DNA of 64,000 bases from Brugia malayi (GCF_000002995.4 NW_025062479.1:19898721-19962720); one strand, 5' to 3'; counted from the first letter of the stretch, positions 14,901 through 28,966 are shown. Program-made: numbers and translations. The notes: generated by a model from the sequence alone, not told the origin.

Positions 14901-16764
14901 TAAATTTTGTTGTTGATTTTTACATTTGTTAACTTTTCCTCCTTTTTCCACAAAAAATTTAATTATTAATCATCTTTTTTCTATATGTCAACACTGACCT
15001 TGACATCTTGAAAAAAACTTTTCTTTACTTTTTAGCTAGAGAAAAAAAGGGAAACAAAAAAAAAAGCATATTCAGAAAAATTCCTTTCATCAAATGATTT
15101 CAAGTAATAATTAAAAATCGAGGAATTTCATAACCCTCACACTAATTTTATATTTTTTGAATTTTTTTTCATACTTTTTGCGCATTTGAATGCAAAATGT
15201 TATGTTATTTCAAAAGTTCGTTTTTAATTAATTTTTAATTAATTTCAATTTTCTCCAGCTTTGTGAATCAATAACTTCGATCAGTTGCATTATGATAATA
15301 TTTAAAGTTTTTTTTTGTTCAGTTACTAAATTTTGGTAATTTAAAAAAAATTTATTTTTTAATTTTCGTTTTTATTTCTTGAAGAAATAAATAACAGCTG
15401 ATCAATGCTTCATTTCTATTTATCTTCCAAAATTATATAAAATTTGTAGTGATAGTATTCGTTTCTATTTCACATATAATTTCTTATTCATTTTCAAGAA
15501 TAGATGGAAAATGAAACAAAAAAAAAAAAATTGAAGAATAATTTCATTTTAATTTTAAAATCAATTATTCATTGAAAATTGAAAATAGGTTGACAAGAAT
15601 CTGAAATTTAAACCATTTTAATATTTTCATAAATATGAAATGTTGATTAATCAACCGTTATTGTCATACGATAGGTGAATATAGATCAAAGTGAAGAAGA
15701 AATTATTTAAAATAAAAAAATGAGGAAGAAAAAAAAAATTAATATAGATATTTAGTGATTAGTTATCTTTTTTTTTTTTTTTTTTAAGATTTTATCACAA
15801 TCATCATAACATTTTAGATATTTTATTTTTTGAAAATAACATTTGGTAATGATTCGTTTGAAGTGATACATAGTGTATCATTTCGCTCGTATCGTATCCT
15901 ATGGGACTGATAATTTGAATGATTTTATCAATATTAGTGCATTTGCTCATAGCCTTATTAAATTTCCGATAGCAAAATATATTCATTTTATTTTAAATGA
16001 TGCAACAGGATATTTCGGATAAGCCAAAATGGAAAACTCATTCCATCTATACTTCATTAATTTCAAATAATTAATCAATCTTTCGATTAAATATATTATT
16101 TTCTGATTTTAATTTATTCAATCACTGTTTGTATTTCTTTTTAAATACATTATTTTTCATTTCAGTTTATTCAATTGCTATTTGCATTTCTCTTAAAATA
16201 TTTTTCTTTTTCGATTTCAATTTATTCAATCAAATATTCACATGCTGGACAAATTGTAACATTGAAAAAAGGAAAAAGAAAAGAAAAAGTAAGAACGGAA
16301 ATAAAAAACAGGAAAAATTTGTATTTGTTGTTGGAAAAACAAATGAGAATGAAATAATAGTACGAAATGATACGATAAAAAGAGAAATAAAAAGAAAAGA
16401 GAAGGAAGGAAAGAAAAGAAAACAACGGTCTGTAAACGGAACGGATAATTATACCAATATCTATCATCCGGTATTCGTTATAATCCTGTTGAAGATAGCA
16501 AGCGAAAGACCTTGAAGGGAATAGTTTTTTTTTCTTTTCTTTTCCCTTCTTTTTTTTCCATTTCGGTCTTTGTTTTGATGAAAAAAAAAAAAAAAAAAAA
16601 AAAGAAAGAGAAAGAGAGAAACGGAAAGAAAGAAAATCGCAAAAAAGTGTCAACCTCTCTACGACATTCGTTAATTTCATTTTTTCTTTTTTTATTTTAT
16701 ATTTCACTGGTATATCAAATATTTCACAAATAAAAAAAGTTCTGCTAAGTCTATTCTTTCCATC

Positions 16765-16795
<31 letters not shown>

Positions 16796-18001
16796 ATAAA
16801 ATTTCAGGTAAATGTTTTATAATTTATTAAATTAAAAAAAGTTTCTTTGAAGTTTGTGCATATTTATTTATTCAAAAAATTCAGGTAATAAATTATCCAA
16901 CTTTAATCGAATCTTTTCTTGCTTTATTATTTGATCAATAAATGAAATATTGGCATATATTTCTGGAGCAAGATAAGATAGATCACGGCAAGTTTAACAA
17001 TAACATTATATCGAATGTTTCAAATTCATTTCTTATATATAAGTATTCTATTACATGTTAAAGATGTATTAGATTATTTATCTGATAAATACATTTTTAT
17101 CATTGTTGCTGTTGTTTTATTAAAAAAAAAAAAAAAATTTTTTTTTCTTTGATTAAAATTGAAGATTTATTGCTTTTTTGATCGTAAGATTTCTTTGCCA
17201 TTCCTTTTTAATGAAATTAAAATAAGTTATATATATACATTTGTTTTAGTATTGCATCTCATATAGAATTCAACAAATTGTTATAAAATTTACAACAGTT
17301 TAAGTGTGAATAAAATATGCAAATTTAGGAAGCTTCAATTTTTCTTTTTCCTTTTAAATATCGTTTGCCTGGTTAGGTAAGCATGAATTGTCAGATATAG
17401 CTTTAAAATAATGTATTATAGTTTTAAATTGCTTTAAAAAATGCGCGTCTTTAAAATGATATAATAAAGTTTTAAATTACTGAGTGTGATTCTAAAGTGT
17501 TATAATTTAAATTTCAATACATTCTATGGTACATTGGATTATAACATATCGGATTATAACAGCATTCATTGAAATTGAAATTACAATATTTTAAAGCTCC
17601 ACCTAACAGTTCTATTGAATTTAATAATTTAAATTGAAAGGAAATAAAATAATTTAGTCTTCTACAGTTTCACATTTTTCACTCTTTTTATGGCTAAATG
17701 CAAAAATTCCATCTATAAATTTAAGTTTTGTTTGAGCATGAAATTAATTTTCGTAAATGATTTGTTATTATTATAATTTTCATAACTTTCCCCCCCAAAA
17801 AAAATGTTAATAATTTGAAAAAAATCGATAAATTTTTTTATTATATAATTTTTTTAATGAAAGAGTTTCTGTGTTAATATATTTTAAAATAACGAACAGT
17901 TTAGGATTGCTATTGTTATACCATTTATCATTCATTAATATGATTTGCAAGTTATTTATCACGATTTTTTCGAGATAATCACGTAAATTTTCTTATCATA
18001 A

Positions 18002-18014
18002 TTTTTCGTTTCAG
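18002..18014 (+). promoter_or_regulatory. probable SL trans-splice acceptor of the Crumbs-like gene
   Basis: The sequence TTTTTCGTTTCAG ends 52 bases upstream of the ATG at 18067, with no donor-bearing upstream exon visible. In nematodes this arrangement usually marks spliced-leader addition. It could instead be a cis acceptor of an unseen non-coding 5' exon. Confidence 0.45.
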
Positions 18015-18066
18015 CAATAAATCATTGGTAGAAATAATCAGTTTGTAGTAAGCAACGAATGTTGCC

Positions 18067-18420
18067 ATGCATACGTTTCTTTCGAATTATTTCATGATTT
18101 TATTCTTATCATTTTTGCAAGGTAATTTTTTCTCTAATAATGTTCAACTTTGATTTTTAAGTTTTTAATTTTAGTTTTTCATTTGATTAGTTTTTTGTTT
18201 TTATAATAAATCATCTACTTTTTTTCATTGTAGATTTCAAAATGGTGAAAAGTTACAGACGAAAATTTATTGAAAAGACATTTTATAAGCCTTAAAAATG
18301 TTTGATAATAATATCACATACATATAAACTCGATTAAATAATCTAAAATAGTTATTATTTAATTTATGTGTTTAATTAGACAACATAGCATGATAGAGGA
18401 GCGAGAGAGAGATAGATAGA

Positions 18421-18459
<39 letters not shown>

Positions 18460-21400
18460 GACAACCTTTCAAAGGACATTATAATCAATCATATCGCTAC
18501 GTGTTTAAAAATGACCTCAAATAAAACATGTGATTTTAAATAATCTTTCCTCCATCACTTCTCTCTCCAACAAATACACAGTTTTTCTCTTTCTCCATTT
18601 CATTGTGTATTTAATAGTAAATAAGAGAAAATAATTTAAGATGATTTAAATTTCAAAATAATTTTTTTAAACTTTTAGTATTCTTGCAAAAATTCATAGT
18701 AATAGCAAAATTTGATGAAAGTGCGGAAATTACAACAGCTCATTTTGCTGATTCAAAACGTGGGCGTATGTCATGGATTATCGATGAAAATGCTTTGCCA
18801 TGGACTGGGCAATATTATTACATTGAGTAAGTATTGCTAAAAGTTTTCAATTATAAAACTAATATTACAGTGACTAATTTTACCAATGTTTGACTAATTA
18901 GCTTTAGACTAATTGACTTACGATTGAGCTGTTTTATAAAAATTCTATGCTGCATAAAATACATTATGCTAAATGAAATAATTTCAACAACTTTATCAAA
19001 TCAAAAATTTATTCAAGAAAAATTTTAATATGAAAAATAAACAAAAATTACAAATGAACATTTCAAAGTATCATGATTTTATTTTTGTTTATTTATTTAT
19101 TTTTTTTTATTGTCACTATCCTTAAAATTTGATAATTTTCTCATTTACTTTGATCTCTTTTTTGTTTTCTGTGTTTGCCATTATTATCTTGATTTTCATT
19201 GAATAATTTTCCAATATATAATAAATTTAAATCAAAATTCTAATTACTCCTTGTTTTTCTTTCATCTTTTAAATTCATTATTGTTATGAATTTAAAAATG
19301 AATGTAAAAAAGATGGGAAACAAGAAATAATTCAGGTCAAAACAATCACCAATGACCAATTTGTTGGTTGTTGTTGACAGTTCAAATGGTAATCATCTTG
19401 GCATTTGCGCATCTTATGCTCCACGAGGTGAGTAAATGTTAGAAAATTTTCCTTTTAAAATTTTATTCTTTTCAACCAGTATTTATGATCACATGATACT
19501 AACGGATGACTGATTGATTGATTATTAATTTAATTATCATTAAAATAGGAAATTGTTATCCTAGATTAAATTTTTATTTCCAATCTATTAATTAATTAAT
19601 CATTTCGTTTTTTTTTTTTTTTTTTTGAATTTTTCAAAAATTGAAATGGAGAATTTACATCATCAGTTATTATTTGGATCGAATATTGCAGTAAATTTGT
19701 TATTTTTTTTTTGAAAAAAAAAGAAATTGTAAAAAATCGAATTTGTTGTGACATTGCAAAATTTATTGTGAAATTAATTGTAATAGATTTATAAAAAAAA
19801 AAATTCAGAGAAAAAATGGAAAGACATGAAGAAAAAGGAAAAATTTTTTTATTTTTTTGCAGATAATAAATGGCGCAGATTTTTTTGGATACTTACGGAA
19901 GAATCATTAATTTGCAATATTACCGATACTGAGACAACAATTTCAAAAATTCATTTTCCCTCTATCAGCTCACCTCGAACATTTTCTCTACGTATTCTTG
20001 CTCGTAAGACTAATTTATTCCTTCATTTAAAATCAAAAATTAGAAAATAAAACATTTTTCTTTAAATTTTAGTGAGGAGATAAAATAAATGAAAAAAAAA
20101 AAAAAAAAAAAAAAAGGAAAGGAAGAGAAAAGAACGTATCTTTTATGGTTCAATTTTCATAATGCATTTGGGTTAATAAAATTTTAAAATTCTTGAAATA
20201 AGATAGAGGATGCAAGATTTTTCATATTATTTAATATTTATGTAATTTTTTGCTCTTTTTTTGAAGTTATTAATTATTTAATACTATTTTTAAACAATTC
20301 ATAATAGAATTACCATGGTTTTTTTTTTTTTTTTTTTTTCGAAAATTTTATCAATTTGTTCAGAATGAAAGAATTATGTTTTGAAATATATTTTTTAAAT
20401 TTGTTTATAGAGCAAGGACCAAAATGTTTTCGTGATATGATTATACAAAATGAAAAATTAGAAGGTTGTCCACCAAAATTGCAACGTAATTTATTCCATG
20501 GAATGTCATTGGAGTGTAATTGTCCAATACCTGAAATGAATGGTAATCATGGTAAGTAATTATTGTTGAACTTTAAAGTTTATTCTCATTTGTATTCTTT
20601 TCTCCGTTTCTTTTTTAAGTAAATTCAATTGATTATTTATCGAAAATGATCAAATGTTTCCTTCTCTTTTCTCACACCTCTTGAGAGATTAAATTAAAAA
20701 TTACAAATTACGTTTTTAAAGTTCACAATTTTTTTTTTTAGTTCCAAGTTCATTAAACTTTAAATAGGACTTGAAATGTGTGTAATTTAGTTAATTGAAA
20801 TTCTTACCTTGAAAATGTTCCTTGGTCGATTTTAATCATTTGCATAGACTATCAGATTATCATTTTCATTTTTTCCAATCACTGCCATTACCATTTCTCA
20901 ACATTGAATGTGATCAAAGAACCAATCAATTAATCAAAATGTTTCAAGTCTTAATCGTTTTTATAAGTCCAAAAAAGACGATAAGAAGAACGATTAAAAA
21001 TAAATAAATAATACAAAATTGAAAACGATATTCCCAATAATTCAAATTAATTACTAATTTCAGCTCATATGCGAAATGGTATTGCACCGTTTCATTTTGT
21101 CAATCCAATAATTACCTCATCAAATGGAAATTTATCAATTTCTCATGATTTTTCTCCCAGTATATCAAAGAATACTGATAATTTAAATCCTATCAAAGCT
21201 ATTGCGGAAATAATGCCGAGAATTACTAGTGTTATTACCACTGCTAACACTACCACTATTACTACTACTGTTATTGAAAATACTGAAATGTCAATAACGA
21301 CAAAAGAATCTGTAAATTTGCCACTTGATAGTCAGCAAAATAATAAATTGTTACCATCTATTATTCAAGAATCACATGTATCGATAGCAACCCATGAACT

Positions 21401-24400
21401 CTTGTCATCATCGACATTAGCACCACTGGCATCGTTGCCATCAGCAACAGCAAATATAAAAGGAATTAATGAGCAAACCTGTGCAGGTATCCAATGTCAA
21501 AATAATGGTACCTGTGTGACTACGAATGATGGAAGGGTGATTTTAAAAATTTTTCATTTATTCTGCTTCATATAAAATTGATAATATTTTTACTGTTATT
21601 AATTTTTTTTCTAATGATAATATGACAATTGATATGTTAGAAAGTTTTGATTTTGAAAAGGAAAAAAAATTAATTTAGTTTTATTAATATTGATATAAGG
21701 ATTATCAATAGTTTTAGCGCCTTTTTTTTTTCAATCTACAATAAGTGAGACTTTTAATTTTATAGGTTATTTGCGTATGTTCTGAAGGATTTCTTGGGTC
21801 ACATTGTGAAATAAACTTATGCGCCAATGTGCAATGTATGCATAATGGTGTTTGTCAGACAAATGGTAATGTACCACATTGTTTATGTCAACCAGGTACA
21901 ACCGGAACATTTTGTGAACAGGTTGGAACTAATTTTTATAATATCAGTTAATCATTATGTAAATATGTATATAATATAACCTAATATTAATTAATTTTTA
22001 TTGAAATTAGACTGGTCAAATTTAGAAGTTAAAATTTTTTTTTTCTCTAGCATTTTGTAATCAATATTTATTTATGAAGTGATTCTAAAAAAGATAAAAA
22101 TTACACTATAAGTAATATTTCGTATATTTAATATATATTATATTTTATTATACTTTGAAATTATATTGCCACTCCATATTTTATTTTATTTCGAAATATA
22201 TTTTTAAACCATTTGAAAGTTTCTTTTCCTTTTTTTTTTTTCAAAATGTAAAGTATGCGGTGCAAAAATTACTTTCAAAAATGCAATTTTTGTTTATTGA
22301 AATGAGTAATTAATCACTCTGGCTAATAATATTTAATATCATACATTCCTTAATTTACAGAATGTTTGTAATCCAAAATGTGAACAAGGTGGTATTTGTA
22401 AATTAACAGGTAATATGCCAGTTTGTCAGTGTCCAACAGGCACATTTGGTATTAACTGCAATATTATTGATACATGTACTAGCAAGTTTGTTTCTTTTTT
22501 TTTTTTTTTTTTTTTCAAAATGAAATGTGAAATTTGAAAATAAGCTGAAATTTCGAAAAATTTTGGAGGCAAAAGAGCAAAATAAAATAAAAGATCTATT
22601 AAAGATATTAAAATAAATTTTATTGATGAAATTGCTTCTGTAAAATTTTCCTTTTTCTTTCTCTTTTTATCTTCTTTCCTATTTCTACCTCCTACTCTGA
22701 TATTTCGTTTTTTTTTTCTTCTTTTTTTTTTAAAGTGGAAAAGAAGGAAAAAAAATTGGTAGAAGAAAAGAGGAAAGGAAAAAAGTTGAATAATAAAAAA
22801 AGAGCAAATGACCTTAAAGGTCACTATCAGGTGGTTCTTGAATTAATTATCCAAATGTATTCTTTAATTTAGGATTGTTGTTACTATTCAGAGATTAGGA
22901 AATATTAAATGAAATGATAATTTTCAGTAGTGGAGCATGTACTGAATACAGTAGTGATGCTCGTTGCCAATTGGATTCGGATAATTTCGCGTTAATTTCT
23001 CCAATTCCGGTTAATGCTACATACAAATGCCTTTGCTTGAACGAACGATCCGGTTAATTTTTAAAAGTTATTGCGAAAAAGAGATAGAACAGATGTGTAA
23101 TAATAATGTTAATTGTAATAATAATAAATAACAATGATAATAACAACATAATAATAAATAATAATAACCAAAAACCTCCTGAATCACATAATAATCGAAC
23201 AAGAAACACCACTACTAGTATATATATAAACAAAACTTTGAAATGTACATAGTACTGAACTATAGCAGTATTGATTGATTAATTGGTTGACTGATTTCCC
23301 TTTTTCTTGATATGTCAGTAAAGCTTGCTAAAGCTATCTTTTCGTATTACTCATCATTATGTTGATCGAAATTTTTGGCTTTTTCAGAATGGATTGATTG
23401 CAAAGAGCTACCAGGAAAAGTTCATATTCCAATAATGCAAACTGTTATTACAACTACAATGAGCATACCAAATGTTATAACTTCGGTATTAGTTCCGGAA
23501 ACGCCGGAACAACCTCCATCCACTCAGCAAATCGCTTCACAATTTCATAATCATCCGCATTTTTCAAATTTATTCCCAAATCCTTTCCTACCATCACCTA
23601 CTACCAATATGACAACAACAATAACAGCATCTTTTCCTACCAATCCTGATGCAGATTTCCGTCAACCTAGTGAATCTGGGATGGAAACATCATCTGCTTT
23701 AAACAGGTTAAATTTGTCAATAATATAACTTATTACCACTACTTATTTAATTATTATCAGTATTATCTCTCCAGTAGAGTACTGCTTCATCTATGTATTG
23801 AAACCATGTTTCAGAAATTTAAAACATGATGTTCCATCTTTCAGATCCATGAAATTGCTTCCGGTTTTGCACCCTACTATTCCAGAACCATCAAGACCAA
23901 CTTTATTCAGTACCACAACTCATATTGCAAACTTGCCAGCAATATCGACGCTGTTAATCACTCCAGAATCTCCTTCACAACTTCATAATCTTTTCAACAT
24001 AACTCCCAATTTTTCAAGACCACAAACAATAGCAACATCAACAGTCGCTTTACCAGAACATCCTGAATTTAAAGATCTTGTTAACACTACAGGACAAACT
24101 GCTGAAATATCCTTGAATCCAACCGAAAAGAATTTCGTAGAAATGTCAAATAAATTTGAGAATGAAAATTTCACAGTCGAATCTCCACTTTTACCATCAA
24201 TTGAAGAATTTCCTGCTATTTCGTCATTACCAGAAATGATCATCGACAACACTTCACACATTCCATTGTCCACATTTTCCGGATTTATAACCGATATACC
24301 ACCTATTTTGATATCGACAACGGCAATTATTGACGAAGATAGTGTAATACAAATTAGTTCATTTACACCAGATACACCGGAAATGGAAGGGTCAATTTTG

Positions 24401-25537
24401 GTTTCTAAAACAAGTGATATAACTGAGGATGGTAATTTACCCGATCGACAAGTATTTACAACAACGACATTTTCTTCAACATCAAAAACTAATGAAAAAG
24501 AAGGAATGGAAGAGGAAGACAGTTTCGCAAAATCTACTGAAAAAGTTGAAGAAGTAAATTATTGAGGGAATTTTTTTTTCTCAAAAAGATGAAAAATTAA
24601 TTGTACATTTAATTAGATATCCTTTCGTTATCTTAATACATTTTAACAATTTAATTTTTTTTTTGATTATTGATCAAAATTTATGATTTATTAATTAATT
24701 GTCAGTAGGTTATCAAAATATTTTTGAATTCTCAATTTTTTATTAGGTTTCAATATTTTTATTAAAAGGATTTTAAAAAATAAATTGAAATTTTAGAAAC
24801 ATCTTGATATAACAATAATGATTCAATTATTACTGTCACGATGTCAATATGAAATTTTGATAAAGATGCCAGTTTTTGTTTTTCATTGCTGTTTTCTCTT
24901 CATTGATACTGTTTGTAGACAACGATAACTGTAGGAGATCTTATCACAGAAGCAGGACAATCATTCGATGAAGATGAAGTGAAATTTGTAAGACTAACTG
25001 CCGTTTTTCCGACTACGACACTAATTCCAGATTTGAATCAACCTTCAGATGGTGCTTTTAGTGATAATAATGATACTACGAGAAGTGACACATCATCTTG
25101 GACAATTGTTTTCGTTATTATTTCTGGTAAATATATTTCAAATTAATTTTCATTTAAAATCTTTTTCTAAATTAAACAAATTGCCATCAAGCCATAGCAG
25201 TGTTAGAGGATAGGTAATAATGATAATGAGGAAATGATAATAACAGCATTAATAATAAGAAATAGTAGTAATAGTAATAATAACAATAGTAATAATAGAA
25301 ATAATCTAATAAATTTCACGTTCATAAGCGTAATATTCGATTGACTTTTTTTTTTTTTATATTATCATTTTAGTATTGATGGTATTAGCAGGAGCATGTG
25401 TTACATTAATATTTCGTTATGTACGTCGTTCCCGTAAATTACACGGGAAATATAATCCAGCACGTGAAGAAAGTATTCTATCAAGTAGCTATTCAATGCC
25501 TATGGCTACCGTTACCAAGGAAGAACGGCTTATTTAA
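18067..25537 (+). CDS. eat-20: Crumbs-like EGF transmembrane protein (EAT-20 type), 13 exons
   Basis: Exons: 18067-18121, 18679-18826, 19381-19427, 19863-20003, 20411-20551, 21064-21536, 21766-21921, 22361-22485, 22928-23052, 23388-23706, 23815-24553, 24919-25126, 25374-25537. Every phase closes, giving 946 residues. Order of parts: hydrophobic signal segment (1-28), unrecognised ectodomain (29-about 185), Ser/Thr-rich linker, EGF modules at about 317-350, 354-386 and 390-420 (second and third with CxCxxGxxGxxC endings), a Cys-rich module to about 475, a long Ser/Thr/Pro stalk, one helix (about 884-906), and a 40-residue tail. The tail carries GKYNPAREE (917-925), matching the Crumbs FERM-binding GxYxPxxxE pattern, and ends EERLI, the Crumbs PDZ-binding motif. 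Crumbs proteins organise apical membranes through PALS1/PATJ-type partners. C. elegans EAT-20, with three EGF repeats, is needed for normal pharyngeal feeding. The Crumbs class is well supported; the eat-20 name is inferred from EGF number and layout. Confidence 0.85.
18391..18459. repeat. GA/GATA microsatellite in intron 1
   Basis: GAGAGA and GATAGA steps ending in an uninterrupted GA array, inside the first intron of the Crumbs-like gene. Likely length-variable between isolates. Confidence 0.85.
23097..23172. repeat. AAT microsatellite in intron 9
   Basis: Imperfect AATAAT/AACAAT array shortly after the non-consensus GTTAAT donor at 23053. Simple intronic repeat. Confidence 0.75.
25214..25310. 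repeat. AAT/AGTAAT microsatellite in intron 12
   Basis: Imperfect AATAAT, AGTAAT and GATAAT steps between exons 12 and 13 of the Crumbs-like gene. Confidence 0.7.
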
Positions 25538-25884
25538 TTTTTTTGTCTTGATTTTAGTTTCATTGACTATACTAATTTTCTCTTCCTTTACTTTCAAATG
25601 ACATCATCTGATGGTTGCTGTTTTCACGTACGTGAATGTATATGGTCGATTGTTTATATGTTTTTAAGCTTGCATTTTTATGCATATATCTTTTAAATTA
25701 GCGTTCAATTTGATGTTGGAAAGCGTCAATTTGGTGTTAAAAAAGGTATGAATAATCGTTTAAAATTAAAATAAGCTAAATATATATATATATATATACA
25801 TCCAGCATACGTAAAAATGTTCAAATTCAACAGCTGAAACTAAAATCTGAAATTCATATCATTACCGTATGTTTGACATATGGA

Positions 25885-25890
25885 AATAAA
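25885..25890 (+). terminator. candidate polyadenylation signal AATAAA
   Basis: First clear AATAAA hexamer downstream of the stop at 25537, about 350 bases into the presumed 3' UTR. The motif is common by chance in AT-rich DNA, so this is only a plausible 3' end. Confidence 0.4.
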
Positions 25891-28800
25891 GTATTTATAT
25901 GTTTTCGATACAGTAATATCTAGAAATAACCTTACAAGCTACCGTAGAAAATCAGTCAAAAATTTTTTTATAAACAAATAGTCCACTATTGTAAAAATTT
26001 TTCCTTTTCTGAATGTGCGAATACTTTTCTCGGGTGAGTTTTTTCTCTTTTCTTTTCTGAATATATGAAGATGTGTTGAGCATTCATGAAATGAAATGGC
26101 ACTTTTGTATATTATGATATGTCCATCATTTGTTATGTCCACTTGTTGTCCACTTGTTTGGGAGGTTTGTATATTTTTCCCTTTTTTTTTTTCTTGTATT
26201 GTTGTGTTCTTTGATTAGGCTTTTTTCTATCTTGAAATAATTTCAGTTTAAAAGTTATCAATCGGAATAAATCAACTCAGAAAAAAAAAAAAAAAAACTT
26301 CATTCTATATAATTGTTATAAATGATAAGAATGAGAAAAAAAAGCGAAATAAAAGAAATCATATAAAATATTTATGAAAACTTCCTCATAAAAAAGTTAA
26401 ACTAAATATTGAATTTTTAATAAAATTATTTATTCATTGGAAATCAATTTCTACATATTTAGTATCAATTTTATTACTTTTCATTCCTTTTAAACTAATT
26501 ACACTTGTTAATAAAACATGCTATAATGGCACTTTTATAAAATAGCTAAAATGCCGAGAGGTTGAAATTATTAACATCGCTTTTGTAAAAAAATTATCAA
26601 ATAACATGAGCATTGGACTAACTGTTAGGGGATGTTTTTTTCGATTAAATTATTATAGTTTGCATTTAAAAGTAAATTAAATTTCTGAAATGAATGAGTG
26701 ATAAATAAAACCGAGATAATTTTTCTGTCGGGGACAGAATTACACGTTTCAGATTTCATAAAATATGAAAAGCATGGCAAATAAACTAAGAATTTTGTTT
26801 AAATTTCTTCATTGATTTTTATCTTTCATTTTTTTCTGTACTCTGATCAACAATTAATATATTTTGAAAAGAGATCATAGCTTTTCTTTCATTCTCTCTC
26901 TCCTCCTTCATTCAAGTGCTAAAACATTTCCATTTTTCCTTTTTTCTTTTTTCCCATTTTTTTTTTTTAACGAATAACTTTCAAAAATCTTCCCTTCCCT
27001 ACCACTTAACTTTTTAAATTATTAATTAATTTTTTCATAAAGAAGGAAGCAATCATAAATCATTCATTCGATTGTCATTTTTTACTACAATTGTTATAAT
27101 TTATTTAATGTTACAGAATGAATGATATGATTCATTCGATAAATCTTTCGTTAAACTTCCATTTGACATTTTACAGCAAAATGATATATTTTCTTTCATT
27201 CGATTTGTTCTGGTTTTACTTCAGTTATTAATACTATTAATTATTATTATAAAAGTAAATCATTTTTGATCTAAAAATGTTGTGGAATAAATGTTGCGAT
27301 TATTCAAGATGAATGAATTTTTACAATTAGGAATATAGCAATAGCGAAAAAGTTTTACGCACACTACAAACATCATAATAATAATAATAAGGACTGAACA
27401 TAATAAGTGAATATTGTCGTATAAAATCGACTTGATTAGTTCATTAAATTCAATACTGATTAATTGGCTACAGCACAAATTTAATCGATTCATGAATTTG
27501 AGACAAAGATGAAAAAATTGTATTTCAACAGTTTGAATTTCAATTTGTTTATTAACAGTGATCTGAAGTAGTTGAAAATTATCTAAATTTTGAATAATTA
27601 TAATCTTGCTACTTCAGTTAGCAGAAATTAATGAAAGTTTCATATGCTATTAAAAAAATCTTATTAATTTTTCCAAAAATATGACAAAATTTTGATTATT
27701 TCAAATTGTTATTAGCTTCATCGCTTTCGTTAATTCTATCTTTTTTTTGTAATTGCAAAATAAATTCCTGAGTTTTTAGTCTCTTGAATTTTTTGTAGTT
27801 TCATAAAAATTAGAAAAATTGCAGTTATTTCACATTCTCATAAATCTTTACACGTGGCTTTTTTTCACTGTCAAAATTCAAAAATTTTCCAATAATTTAA
27901 CGAAAATTTGAGACTTTCAAACGACTGTTCTTAAGTTTTTAATTCAATACAAGAATTATGCTTAATTAAAATCGCAAATTTATATTTTCAAAAATGCTGC
28001 AAAGAAAAAATAAACGCTATATGAGAATTATTTTTCATACAAATAAAAAGAGCCATTGAAAAAAGGCTCTTTTTCAGAGAAAAAAAGATGAATTTTTTTT
28101 CTGTTTTTTCTTCTTTTACATTTGTGCTTATTTTTATTTTCAAACTTTATTTTTTAATTTACTAATTATCAAAAAATTTGCTGATTTTTTTTTCAACAAA
28201 TAATTTTAATTTCTAATCATTTTTTTTTTTTTAAATTTTATCATAAATTACTAATATTTGCTAGAAAATATTGATAAACATATATTAACTGTTACTACTG
28301 CAATATTTTGATCTTTTTAAAAGCTTTAAATTAGAATAGTGTAAAAAATTAATTAGAAATTCAAATTATAAATACCATAAATACATTGATTGTTGCTTCA
28401 ACAATATTTCAAAAGCTTTGATTCGTCTCTCATAGCAAAAAGAGTATTACTACTGCTTTGTATAATGCAAAATGATTTATTCAATGAATTTGACGTGACA
28501 ACCCTACAATACAAATTGCAAATAGAAACAAATTTCCAATATTCGCTAAAAATGAAAAAGAAAAAAAGAAAACGTTGCATATTATAAATTTTTTCATTTT
28601 TCTTTTCGCTTATTTGTTTAATAATATTAAGTATAAATATTCTATAAAAATTTACAAATTAAACTGTTAATTGTTATATGAAATTTGAATAATGCGAAAA
28701 AAATTGGCCAATTATTAAATTTTTATGCATTTCTTTATACATTGTTTAATTTTATTAATTTTTATATTTGCTTCTTTTTCATTTTTTCGTTTGTTTTTTT

Positions 28801-28966
28801 TTTTTCTTTTCATTTCTTTCTTTCTTTCGTTTTCTTTTCTTTTTGCATTTTTCTTTTAGATAAATGAAATTTAACCAAATTTGAATAAATAATTTTTTTT
28901 TTAATAGGTCTTCAGAAATGATTTATAAAAGGAAATCAATAGAGGCAAATTTGCAATATCAGTAAC

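Larger units (their letters stand above)
1..18000. other. gene-poor AT-rich upstream region
   Basis: No gene can be supported here. The sequence is mostly A/T homopolymer runs, ATT/AAT strings and TTTC-type pyrimidine tracts. Open frames of 60-160 codons occur, but they are Lys/Phe/Ile/Ser translations of these tracts and lack exon-like splice borders. Listed separately are a compositional island at about 1.1-2.0 kb, a CTGTCCA repeat field at 9.6 kb and several microsatellites. Long-range promoter elements of the 18-kb gene could lie here but cannot be recognised by eye. Confidence 0.6.

Noticed and set aside
16129..16733. Overlapping 128- and 161-codon open frames on opposite strands
   Set aside because: They translate purine/pyrimidine tracts into Lys/Arg/Glu or Phe/Ser/Leu runs and show no splice borders or domain.
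20822..21007. 61-codon frame between exons 5 and 6 of the Crumbs-like gene
   Set aside because: Lies wholly inside an intron whose borders are fixed by phase, and has no homology that I recognise.
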